The translations under genes and the position numbers were made by a program. DNA of 64,000 nt, from the NCBI RefSeq assembly GCF_013348785.1, contig NZ_CP054691.1:2914001-2978000 (forward strand). Direction: 5' to 3'. Under the pieces are notes generated by a model, which saw nothing but the letters and a program-made list of their open reading frames with translations, was not told where the DNA came from and ran no database searches. This document shows positions 7,763 through 14,871 of the stretch, piece by piece. The stretch is from Gordonia sp. X0973 (GTDB lineage Bacteria; Actinomycetota; Actinomycetes; Mycobacteriales; Mycobacteriaceae). Within the stretch, counting starts at the first letter, position 1. Each line of letters starts with the position of its first letter.

Positions 7763-8919
7763 GCTACTCCGACTACGTCTTCGACGTCCTAGGCGACGCG
7801 GGCTCCGGCCGCGGCCGGTTCACCGCCGGCGCGCACACCACCGCCCCACCCGCCCGCCGGCCCTTCGGCCGGGCACTGCGCTCCCCGACCGCGAACCCCG
7901 GTCGCGGCCGGTTCGGCGTCTTGGCACCGGCCGAGGGCGGCACGACGGCCCGCTTCACCGGTGGCCGGGTCGCCCGCGCACACCTCCCGGCCGACTCCGC
8001 GGCACACCCGGCCACCGAGACGGTCGCGATGCTCGGTTCCGCCTTCGCCGCCGATCAGGCCGAGCGAGACGCGCGCGCCACCGGCTGGCACACCGCGCGG
8101 GTACCGCTGTTCCCCTTCGAGGGGGCCGACAGCCTCGTCGAGGGGCGCCCGGCGGCGTTGGCGGAGGCGAGCATCGTCGTCGTCGCGACTCCGGCGGCCA
8201 CCCACCCGACGCTGACGGTGCTGCTGCGGGATTGCCTGCGCCCCGGCGCGCTGCTCGTCCTCGCACCCGGCGCCCCTGGCGCCGCGGATGAATTCGCGGC
8301 CGCCCTCGACGGCATCGTCGTCGCCGAGACCGGTTGGGCGCCTTGGCAATCGGTCCGGGACGCGACGGTCCCGACCGGACCGGTCCCGCTTGCCGCGGCC
8401 CAACCCGGAGCCGCCACCGACATATCGCGACGACTCGCTCCGCTCTTCGCCTCGGTGCCGGTCGCGTCCACCGCGTGGACGGCGCTGTACTCGCCGGACA
8501 CGCTGCTGCGCACCGCGCCGATGCTGTTGCTGCCCGACGCCGCGCCCACGACCCTCGGCCAGGCGGTGGCAGATCCCGCGGTCGCGCCGGTGCTCGCCGC
8601 CCTCGACGAGGAGCGCGCCGCCGTCGCCGCGGCCCTCGGGCTGTCGGTACCGCGCCTTGCGCCCGCGCTCGCCGAACTGCTGGGCACCCGGGCCGACTCG
8701 ATCGCCTCGGCGCTCGGCCGGCTCGCCGACGGCCCGGTGTGCGGCGACCCCGACCTCGTGCCCTACGGCCTGGTCCCGACGGTCGCGCTCGCCAGTCGCG
8801 CCGGGGTCGCGGCCCCGGTCGCGCAGAGCCTCGTCGACATCGCGGACAAGCTACTCGGAAACGACTTCACCCTTGCCGGGAGATCGCAGATCCACGTCGA
8901 CCTCGGGGTGCGGTCATGA
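7759..8919 (+). CDS. Degenerate opine-dehydrogenase-like protein
   Basis: The 386 residues resemble the NAD/NADP octopine/nopaline dehydrogenase family. A dinucleotide-fold strand pair is visible (SIVVVATPAATHPTLTVLLR, then RPGALLVLAPGAPGA), and the C-terminal helical signature is clear (VPYGLVPTVALASRAGVAAP and VDIADKLLGNDF). Two expected features are missing. I see no glycine-rich GxGxxG loop near the N terminus, and the region that normally carries the catalytic His reads SPDTLLRTAPMLLL, with Arg where His is expected. It may be catalytically altered or structural. It overlaps both neighbours by 4 bp, so it belongs to the microcompartment operon. Confidence 0.72.
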   Translation: MSYSDYVFDVLGDAGSGRGRFTAGAHTTAPPARRPFGRALRSPTANPGRGRFGVLAPAEGGTTARFTGGRVARAHLPADSAAHPATETVAMLGSAFAADQAERDARATGWHTARVPLFPFEGADSLVEGRPAALAEASIVVVATPAATHPTLTVLLRDCLRPGALLVLAPGAPGAADEFAAALDGIVVAETGWAPWQSVRDATVPTGPVPLAAAQPGAATDISRRLAPLFASVPVASTAWTALYSPDTLLRTAPMLLLPDAAPTTLGQAVADPAVAPVLAALDEERAAVAAALGLSVPRLAPALAELLGTRADSIASALGRLADGPVCGDPDLVPYGLVPTVALASRAGVAAPVAQSLVDIADKLLGNDFTLAGRSQIHVDLGVRS

Positions 8920-9182
8920 TGCTCGGCACCGTCTCCGGGACGGTCGCCGCCACCATCCGCTCCGGCTCCCTCTCCGGTCAGGCGCTCGTGACGGTCAGCA
9001 TCGCGACCGGCTCCGGCGAGCGGACCGTCGTCGCCTGCAACCCGCTCTCCGCCGGGTTGGGCGAGCGGGTGCTCCTGGCCCGCGGCGCGGCGGCCCGTCA
9101 CGCCCTCGGCCTGCCCGACTCTGCCGTCGATGCCGCGGTCGTCGCCATCGTCGACGAGAAGGCGTCAGCACCGAAATCGTGA
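8916..9182 (+). CDS. EutN/CcmL-family microcompartment vertex protein (BMC-P)
   Basis: This 88-residue protein has the EutN/CcmL pattern: MMLGTVSGTVAATIRSGSLS at the N terminus, then LVTVSIATGSGERTVVACNP, GLGERVLLARGAAARH and DAAVVAIVDE. These proteins form pentamers that cap the vertices of polyhedral microcompartments. Translation may start at the ATG at 8916, which overlaps the previous stop, or at the next codon, also ATG. It is the only vertex protein in the window and sits 59 bp upstream of the hexamer-forming shell gene. Confidence 0.93.
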   Translation: MMLGTVSGTVAATIRSGSLSGQALVTVSIATGSGERTVVACNPLSAGLGERVLLARGAAARHALGLPDSAVDAAVVAIVDEKASAPKS

Positions 9183-9241
9183 CCCCGCCCGGGTCAATGC
9201 AGTTGAACCACAACAACACCCACCAAGAAAGAAGGAACACC

Positions 9242-9556
9242 ATGTCTGAAGCACTCGGAATGATCGAGGTCCGCGGCATCGCCAGTGCCGTCGACGCCGC
9301 CGACGCCGCCGTGAAGTCGGCCAACGTCGACGTTGTCGGCTGGAAGAACGTCGGGAGCGGTATCCACGCCGTCTTCCTGCGCGGCGACGTCGGGGCGGTC
9401 AAGGCGGCCACCGACGCCGCGGCCAACTCGGTCGGCATGCTCGGCAGCGACCTGCTCGTCGGCGTACACGTCATCGCCCGCCCGCACGAGGACACGCAGC
9501 GCCTGCTCGACGGCTATCTGGGGACGGCGCCGGCCGGCCGCGGAAAGTCGGCCTGA
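9242..9556 (+). CDS. BMC-domain shell protein (BMC-H)
   Basis: This 104-residue protein is a single BMC domain of the PduA/CcmK type. It begins SEALGMIEVRGIASAVDAAD and contains VKSANVDVVGWKNVGSGIHA, GDVGAVKAATDAAANSVG and a terminal VGVHVIARPH. The family forms hexamers that tile microcompartment facets and whose central pore admits small substrates; the pore-loop region here is NVGSG. A strong AAGAAAGAAGG-like ribosome-binding site precedes the ATG, which fits the need for many copies. It is the only BMC-domain protein in the window; no tandem-domain (BMC-T) protein was found. Confidence 0.97.
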   Translation: MSEALGMIEVRGIASAVDAADAAVKSANVDVVGWKNVGSGIHAVFLRGDVGAVKAATDAAANSVGMLGSDLLVGVHVIARPHEDTQRLLDGYLGTAPAGRGKSA

Positions 9557-9560
9557 CCCG

Positions 9561-10490
9561 ATGCTGACCGTCTACGACGAGCTCCCGCACCCGGCGCGCG
9601 ACGATCCGCACTGGCGAGAGAGTTGGTACCTCAACTTCTTCGACCACTCGCAGGAGGTTTACGGGATCGCGTGGATGGGCGTCCGTCCGCCGAAGGGCCA
9701 CGGGGAACTGCTGTTCGCGATCGGCGAGGGCAATGCCTTCCTCCACAAGTTCGAGAATTTCGCCATCCCGATCCCGGCCGACATCGGGCGCGAGCGCACC
9801 GGTTTCGGCCCGGCGGAGTTCACCGTCGTCGAGCCGTACAAACGCTGGAACGTCGATTTCCGCGACGGCGACGTCGAGGCCCATCTGGAATGGGAGGCAC
9901 TGACCCCGGTCTACAACTGGGAGTGGTGGGCCTCCACGAAGAGCTGGCACTTCCAGCACCCCGGTCGGATCACCGGCACCATCCGGATCGGCGACCGGAG
10001 GATCGACTTCACCGGGATGGGTGAGCGGGACCGGGCCTGGGGCCAGCGCGACAACGCCGGGTTCCGCGCGGTGCACTGGATGACCTCCCAGTTCCCGAGT
10101 GGGACCTGTCTGGAGGCCATGCACATCCAGGGGCCCACCGAGGGGGAGCTCTACGGCTTCGCCCATCGGGACGGCCGGTCCGAGTTGATCGTCGACTACG
10201 AACTCGACATCGCGTACGCCTACCCCGGCGGCCCGCCGGCCTCGGCGCTCATCACGATGACCGACGAGGCCGGCCGCGACTACCGCCTGGAGCAGGAAAT
10301 CATGAACGTCTTCAGCATGGGCCAGGCCGACGCGGGCGAGGAGGCGCGGCAGTTCTTCACCTTCAACCGCTACCGCCTCGACGGTGAGCCCGGCTACGGG
10401 ATGATGGACCACTGGTGGGGTGACGCCACCGCGCTCGCCGACCGCTACACCGCGCGCGGCCGGAATCTCGGCGAGCTGCTGAGCATCTGA
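9561..10490 (+). CDS. AttH/CrtC-like beta-barrel protein of unknown function
   Basis: The 309-residue protein has no signal peptide. It carries the motif FTGMGERDRAWGQRDNAGFR, typical of a widespread actinobacterial group related to AttH and hydroxyneurosporene-synthase-like lipocalin folds, along with many tryptophans and an acidic N terminus. The ATG is 4 bp past the BMC-H stop, so it is probably the last gene of the microcompartment transcript. Members are often found near lipid or terpenoid degradation genes, but none of the activities can be assigned here. Its stop at 10490 nearly meets the convergent stop at 10492. Confidence 0.75.
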   Translation: MLTVYDELPHPARDDPHWRESWYLNFFDHSQEVYGIAWMGVRPPKGHGELLFAIGEGNAFLHKFENFAIPIPADIGRERTGFGPAEFTVVEPYKRWNVDFRDGDVEAHLEWEALTPVYNWEWWASTKSWHFQHPGRITGTIRIGDRRIDFTGMGERDRAWGQRDNAGFRAVHWMTSQFPSGTCLEAMHIQGPTEGELYGFAHRDGRSELIVDYELDIAYAYPGGPPASALITMTDEAGRDYRLEQEIMNVFSMGQADAGEEARQFFTFNRYRLDGEPGYGMMDHWWGDATALADRYTARGRNLGELLSI

Positions 10491-10491
10491 T

Positions 10492-10938
10492 TCACGACAC
10501 CACGAAGACCGGGATCTTGCCCGCGTGGGCGGCCAGCTCGGCGACGTCGGCGTCCACGTCGACACCCTCGGGCAGCAGGCGCGCGACCTCCCACCCCCAC
10601 TTCTTCAGGTAGGCGGCGAGGATCGGGGCCCGGTCGGCGACGGGGAGTTCTCGGAGCGTGACCGATGCGCTGTGCCGTCCGCGGCTCAGTGTCGCGGTCC
10701 CCGATGCGCGGACGTTGCGCACCCAGTCGGTCTCGCCCCGGACCGAGACGAGGTAGTCGCGGCCGTCGAGCCGCAGCGGGTTCACCGGGAGTCGGTGCGG
10801 CTTGCCGCTCGTGCGCCCGGTGACGGTCAGCACGCGCGTGCCGGCGAGGCTGACCCCCTTGTCGGTGATCCACCGGACCGTGTTGTTCATCGCCCGGTCG
10901 AATCGGCTGGGGGTCGCGTAGCGGGTCGTCTCGTTCAT
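10492..10938 (-). CDS. Deazaflavin (F420)-dependent nitroreductase-family protein
   Basis: The 148-residue protein belongs to the Ddn/FDOR-B-type split beta-barrel family, which binds reduced F420 and reduces nitro, quinone or similar substrates. Visible signatures are LTVTGRTSGKPHRLPVNPLR, YLVSVRGETDWVRNVRASG and the C-terminal GKIPVFVV. The ATG at 10938 is followed downstream by a typical family N terminus (RFDRAMNNTVRWITDKG). It is divergent from a TetR gene, with two copies of a palindrome between them, so it is probably repressed by that TetR. Confidence 0.88.
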   Translation of the reverse strand: MNETTRYATPSRFDRAMNNTVRWITDKGVSLAGTRVLTVTGRTSGKPHRLPVNPLRLDGRDYLVSVRGETDWVRNVRASGTATLSRGRHSASVTLRELPVADRAPILAAYLKKWGWEVARLLPEGVDVDADVAELAAHAGKIPVFVVS

Positions 10939-10958
10939 GGTTGCTTCCTCTCGGTTAT

Positions 10959-11027
10959 ACGAGAGCACCGCTCTCGTTTCTTCGAGTGTGCGCGCCATTG
11001 GACCAAAAATCAAGAGCACTGCTCTCG
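10959..11027. promoter_or_regulatory. Paired TetR operators in a divergent promoter
   Basis: The 19-bp palindrome ACGAGAGC-ACC-GCTCTCGT lies at 10959-10977. A near copy, CAAGAGC-ACT-GCTCTCG with one mismatched pair, lies at 11011-11027. They are about 51 bp apart, between the Ddn-like gene and the TetR gene. Inverted repeats of this size in this position are the usual binding sites of a self-regulating TetR protein. The second copy lies 22 bp before the TetR start and the first 21 bp before the Ddn-like start. Confidence 0.8.
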
Positions 11028-11048
11028 TTTTATGGCAGGATCGCTCGC

Positions 11049-11726
11049 ATGGCAGCAACCAAACGGGCCGAGAACCGGGCGACGATGACCGCGCAGATCC
11101 TGCGCCTGGGCCGTGAGCACCTCTCGACGCACGGCGCGGCGGGCCTCTCGTTGCGGGCGATCGCGCGGGACATGGGCGTCGCGTCCTCGGCGGTGTACCG
11201 CTACGTCCCCAGCCGCGACGAGTTGCTGACGCTGCTCCTCGTCGAGGCCTACGACGACGTCGCCGACCGCGTCGACGAGGCGATGGCCGACGGCGGGTCG
11301 GTCCGCGAACGCATCGTGACCGGCGCGCGGGCGATGCGGCGGTGGGCCGTCGCCGACCCCGCCCGCTGGGCGTTGCTCTACGGCAGCCCGGTGCCCGGAT
11401 ACGCTGCCCCGAGCGAGCGGACCGTCGAACCCGGGACACGCGTCGTCGGGGCGCTGCTGCGCGTGATCGCCGACGCCGAGCGCACCGGTGACCTGCGCGA
11501 CAACCTGCCACCACCGGATCCGGGTGTGACCCTGGACGCCGTCGGCGCCGAGTTCGCCGTCGAACTCTCACCGGCGGCCGTCCAGGCGGCGACGCTGCTG
11601 TGGGCGGCGATCATCGGGGCGATCAGCCTGGAGGTCTTCGGCCAATACGGCCCCGACTCCTTCGGCTCCCCCGAGGCGCTGTTCACCGGCCAGATCGAAC
11701 TCGCGCTCTCCACGCTGCTCCGCTGA
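11049..11726 (+). CDS. TetR-family regulator of the divergent nitroreductase
   Basis: The 225-residue protein has an N-terminal TetR helix-turn-helix (GLSLRAIARDMGVASSAVYR, then YVPSRDELLTLLL) and an all-helical ligand domain ending in FTGQIELALSTLLR. The C-terminal part resembles the TetR-WHG type (RWALLYGSPVPGY). The ATG at 11049 was chosen because the helix-turn-helix follows at the normal distance; upstream extension would cross the operators. It probably represses itself and the Ddn-like gene through the two palindromes at 10959-11027. Confidence 0.93.
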   Translation: MAATKRAENRATMTAQILRLGREHLSTHGAAGLSLRAIARDMGVASSAVYRYVPSRDELLTLLLVEAYDDVADRVDEAMADGGSVRERIVTGARAMRRWAVADPARWALLYGSPVPGYAAPSERTVEPGTRVVGALLRVIADAERTGDLRDNLPPPDPGVTLDAVGAEFAVELSPAAVQAATLLWAAIIGAISLEVFGQYGPDSFGSPEALFTGQIELALSTLLR

Positions 11727-11760
11727 GCGGCGCGACGTCGAGGCGCGCGACGAGGAGAGA

Positions 11761-12378
11761 TCAGCCCGGCATGTTCCACCACGTCCAGAAGGCGCGGATG
11801 GTCTCGCCGTGATACCGGTCGCCCCAGCGCCCGCGACCACAGTTGTCGTAGCCGATGTAGGCGCCGATGGCCGCACCGATGGCGATCGGGATGATCAGGA
11901 AGAACAGCAGTGCGCCGATCAGCGCGCCGATGGCGGTCGGGCCCGAGGCACATCCCCAGTTCTGGTTCGCCAGGTAGTTCAACTGACCCCAGGCCTGCCC
12001 CTTGTTCTTGGGCCGCGGCAACGGGCGCCGGAACGGGTCGGCCGCCTCCCGACGGCCGATCGGCGTGAGGACCGCGGACTTCGCGTCGGCCGCGACGCGG
12101 GCCTGCACCGGGTAGGTCTGACCCGTACGCGTCTGAATCCTCAACGGCACACGGTCCTTGACCACCCCGGCCGGGTTCACGAGTCGCAGTTCCGAGCCGA
12201 CCCGGGCGATCGAACCGGAGACCACATTCACCCGGACGGCGTCGCCGATGACCGATACGCGCACCGGACCGGTGTCGACCGACGGCAGCGGTTGCGCCCC
12301 CGCGGTGCCGACGGGAATCACCAACAGGGCGGCAACCGCGGCGGCGAGCATCCCCAGAATCAACGTGAAACGCTTCAT
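11761..12378 (-). CDS. Secreted or membrane-anchored protein, paralogue 1
   Basis: The 205-residue product has a signal peptide (MKRFTLILGMLAAAVAALLV, cleavage probably after AGA). An extracytoplasmic domain follows (RVSVIGDAVRVNVVSGSIAR, then GSELRLVNPAGVVKDRVPLR), and then a hydrophobic segment near the C terminus (GALIGALLFFLIIPIAIGAA) ending in a short tail rich in Trp and Gly. The next gene on the strand encodes a shorter relative with the same layout, so this is a tandem duplication. I know of no assigned function. The C-terminal cysteines (NWGCASG, YDNCGRG) flank the hydrophobic segment and are also present in the paralogue. Confidence 0.82.
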   Translation of the reverse strand: MKRFTLILGMLAAAVAALLVIPVGTAGAQPLPSVDTGPVRVSVIGDAVRVNVVSGSIARVGSELRLVNPAGVVKDRVPLRIQTRTGQTYPVQARVAADAKSAVLTPIGRREAADPFRRPLPRPKNKGQAWGQLNYLANQNWGCASGPTAIGALIGALLFFLIIPIAIGAAIGAYIGYDNCGRGRWGDRYHGETIRAFWTWWNMPG

Positions 12379-12496
12379 TTCTTCCCCTCTCGAGACAACC
12401 GCTGTCGAGTGGCAGCTATTGCGATCAGATCACGGTCCGCGACCGGGTTCATCGGGAAACCCGCAATTGACCCGGATTCTTTCGAACTCTCGCGGG

Positions 12497-13075
12497 CTAG
12501 GGCGTGTTCCACCACTTCACGGCGGCGCGCCACGTCGCACCGTGGTTGCAGGTGGTGTACCCGACGTAAGCACCGATGGCGGCACCGATCGGGACGGTGA
12601 TCCACCCGAAGATGAGCAACCCGACGAGCAGGCCGATCAGCGCGCCGCCGCCGATGTAGCCGGCCGCACACGGCCAGTCCCGGTTGGCCTGCGCCGCCAT
12701 GTTGTTCCACGCCCGATCCTTGGCCGCCGATGCCTGATGACGGACACCGGCGAGCGGGGCCAGACGGGCGGACTTGCGGTCGCCCGCCACCACCGCGCGG
12801 ACCGATCCCGTCTTGCCCCGCGTCGCCACGGTCAACGGGATCTGCTCGGTGACCGCACCGCTCGCGTCCACGACCTGGAGCTCGTCCCCGACCTGCCGGA
12901 ACACCCCGTTGCGGAGGTTCACGGTCAACGACTGCGAGTCACCCGCCGCCGTGACGGAGAGGTTCGGAGTGTGGATCGGGACCGACGGAGCCGCCCCCGC
13001 GGTGCCCGGCGGCACCACCATCAGCGCCACCACGAACGCCGCGATCGCGGCCACTATCGAACTGCATGTCTTCAC
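12497..13075 (-). CDS. Secreted or membrane-anchored protein, paralogue 2
   Basis: The 192-residue product parallels the gene at 11761. It has a signal peptide (KTCSSIVAAIAAFVVALMVV), an external domain (LTVNLRNGVFRQVGDELQVV, DASGAVTEQIPLTVATRGKT), paired Cys motifs (DWPCAAGY and YTTCNHG) and a hydrophobic C-terminal segment between them. The GTG at 13075 is taken as start because it directly precedes the signal peptide and has a GGAGGGG box about 9 bp upstream; the longer frame has no such features. Function unknown. The 118-bp gap to paralogue 1 suggests one transcript or a recent tandem copy. Confidence 0.8.
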   Translation of the reverse strand: MKTCSSIVAAIAAFVVALMVVPPGTAGAAPSVPIHTPNLSVTAAGDSQSLTVNLRNGVFRQVGDELQVVDASGAVTEQIPLTVATRGKTGSVRAVVAGDRKSARLAPLAGVRHQASAAKDRAWNNMAAQANRDWPCAAGYIGGGALIGLLVGLLIFGWITVPIGAAIGAYVGYTTCNHGATWRAAVKWWNTP

Positions 13076-13191
13076 CGAGAACCAACCCCTCCATCGACCG
13101 TCAAACCGTCCGGCGTCGAGACCCGAAAAAGGACTCAAAACGCCCGCACCAAGTCCATCACATCGACGATCCGACCGGAAGGGCCAACCGC

Positions 13192-14076
13192 TCACCGGCG
13201 GGCCTGCGGCGGCTTGCCGGCACCGCTGCGCTTCGCCGGGTTCGACGGCGGCGGCACGACCGGCCCGATGTCGCCGTCGGGCGCGTCGTCGAGGTCGACG
13301 ATGACGGGTGCGTGGTCGCTGGGCTTGCTGCCCTTGCGGGCCTGCCGGTCCACGAAGGCGGCCGCGACCCGCGGTGCGACGTCGGCACCGGCCAGGATGA
13401 GGTCGATCCGCATCCCGAGGTCTTTGTGGAACATCCCGGCCCGGTAATCCCAGTAGCTGAAGACCCGCTCGTCGGGCCAGCGCCGGCGGATGACGTCGAC
13501 GAGCCCGGCGTCGGCGACCACGGCCCCCAGCGCGGCACGCTCGGCATCGGTGACGTGGGTGTGCCCGACATAGGCGGCCGGGTCGTAGACGTCGTCGTCG
13601 GCCGGCGCGATGTTGATATCCCCGCAGACCAGCGCCGATGCCGGTCCCGCCCCGACGACGGCGTCGCGCAACGCGGCCAGCCAGGCCAACTTGTATTCGT
13701 AGTGATCCGTGCCGACCTCACGCCCGTTCGGCACGTACAGCGAGTAGACCCGCACCCCGCCGCAGACCGCCGAGACGGCGCGCGCCTCCGGGGTCCCCGC
13801 CGGATCGGGATACCCCGGCGTCTGCGGGAACGCCAGCTGCACGTCGTCGAGTCCGACTCGGGAGAGCAGCGCCACCCCGTTCCACTGGCCTTGCCCGTGA
13901 TGCGCCCACCGGTAGCCGAGTTCGTCGAGTTGCGCGCCGATTGCGGCGTCGAACCCGGCGTCATCGAGCTTCGTCTCCTGCAGGCAGACCACGTCGGGCC
14001 GCCGCTCGGTCAGCCACGGCACCACCCGCGGCACCCGTGCGGCCAATGAGTTCACATTCCAGGTGGCGACGCGCAT
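13192..14076 (-). CDS. xth: Exodeoxyribonuclease III / AP endonuclease
   Basis: The 294-residue protein is of the ExoIII family and repairs abasic sites and 3'-blocked ends in DNA. It shows all metal and catalytic motifs: MRVATWNVNSLAARVPRVVP (Asn), DVVCLQETKLDD (Glu), YSLYVPNGREVGTDHYEYK (Tyr region), GDINIAPADDDVY (Asp-Asn), and the terminal KGSKPSDHAPVIVDLD (Asp-His). The C terminus adds about 25 Pro- and Lys-rich residues. The ATG at 14076 starts exactly at the fold; an upstream extension would overlap the GntR gene. Confidence 0.95.
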   Translation of the reverse strand: MRVATWNVNSLAARVPRVVPWLTERRPDVVCLQETKLDDAGFDAAIGAQLDELGYRWAHHGQGQWNGVALLSRVGLDDVQLAFPQTPGYPDPAGTPEARAVSAVCGGVRVYSLYVPNGREVGTDHYEYKLAWLAALRDAVVGAGPASALVCGDINIAPADDDVYDPAAYVGHTHVTDAERAALGAVVADAGLVDVIRRRWPDERVFSYWDYRAGMFHKDLGMRIDLILAGADVAPRVAAAFVDRQARKGSKPSDHAPVIVDLDDAPDGDIGPVVPPPSNPAKRSGAGKPPQARR

Positions 14077-14098
14077 GCCACCCAAGGTACCCAGCGGC

Positions 14099-14815
14099 CT
14101 AGCGGGCCTCGTCGCGGATGCAGTCGAGCACGGCCTGCGCGGCCCGCGCGGCACCGTCGGCGTCGCCGGCGACGACGGCGTCGACGAGCGCGGTGTGCTC
14201 CTGCTCGAAGGAATCCTCCTCCCCGACCCGGTGCTCGGCGATGGTGCGGCGCAGGATCGGCAGCAGCAGGTCGTAGAAATCGAGGTAGAGCTCGTTGTGG
14301 CTCGCGACGACGATCGCGCGGTGGAGTTGGGTGTCGGCCTCGACCGCCGCATCCCCTCCTTCGGCGCCGGGGCCGTCGGGGCGCGCCCAGAGTTCGTTCC
14401 GGTGCGCCAGGGTCTGTCGCAGCATCGCGATGTCCTCGTCGTCGCGACGTGCGGCGGCCAACGACGCGGCCGTGACGTCGAGGGCTTCGCGCAGCTCGAT
14501 GAGGTCGCGGCGCGCCGCCGCCGCGAAGTGGTCGCCCAGTGCGACCTCGTGCTCGGCGACGGCGAGGACGTAGGTGCCCGAGCCCTGACGGCGCTCCAGC
14601 ACGCGGACGTGGACGAGCGCGCCCACCGCCTCGCGCAGCGTGTTGCGGGAGGCACCGAGCAGTTCGGCGAGTTCCGGCTCGGTGGGGATGCGCTCCCCGA
14701 CCGCCCACTCGCCGTCGGCGATACGGCGCCGCAGGTCCTCGGTGACCTGGGCGATACGGGTGGCCCGCTGACCCGCCCGGTCCGCGGGCGCCGAAATTCG
14801 ATTGGGCGATGTCAT
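14099..14815 (-). CDS. GntR-family regulator, FadR/FCD type
   Basis: The 238-residue protein has an N-terminal GntR winged helix (VGERIPTEPELAELLGASRN, TLREAVGALVHVRVLERRQG, SGTYV) followed by an all-helical FCD ligand domain with the metal-binding pattern (DTQLHRAIVVASHNELYLDF and EQEHTALVDAVVAGD). Such repressors respond to small acids. It is divergent from an MFS transporter, with two TCAT-N3-ATGA sites between them, so it probably controls that transporter and itself. Confidence 0.93.
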   Translation of the reverse strand: MTSPNRISAPADRAGQRATRIAQVTEDLRRRIADGEWAVGERIPTEPELAELLGASRNTLREAVGALVHVRVLERRQGSGTYVLAVAEHEVALGDHFAAAARRDLIELREALDVTAASLAAARRDDEDIAMLRQTLAHRNELWARPDGPGAEGGDAAVEADTQLHRAIVVASHNELYLDFYDLLLPILRRTIAEHRVGEEDSFEQEHTALVDAVVAGDADGAARAAQAVLDCIRDEAR

Positions 14816-14819
14816 GGAT

Positions 14820-14859
14820 TCATCCTATGATTTTCGAAGTACGGTAAATCATCCCATGA
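14820..14859. promoter_or_regulatory. Two FCD-GntR-type operator sites
   Basis: TCATCCTATGA at 14820-14830 and TCATCCCATGA at 14849-14859 are two copies of TCAT-N3-ATGA with centres 29 bp apart. The first begins 5 bp from the GntR start codon and the second ends 12 bp before the transporter ATG. Short palindromes of this form are typical targets of FCD-type GntR repressors. The assignment rests on symmetry, duplication and position. Confidence 0.65.
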
Positions 14860-14871
14860 ATTGGTGGCCAC

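Noticed and set aside
13192..14655. Long minus-strand frame extending exonuclease III upstream
   Set aside because: The extension is the wrong frame of the GntR gene. The ExoIII fold begins exactly at the ATG at 14076.
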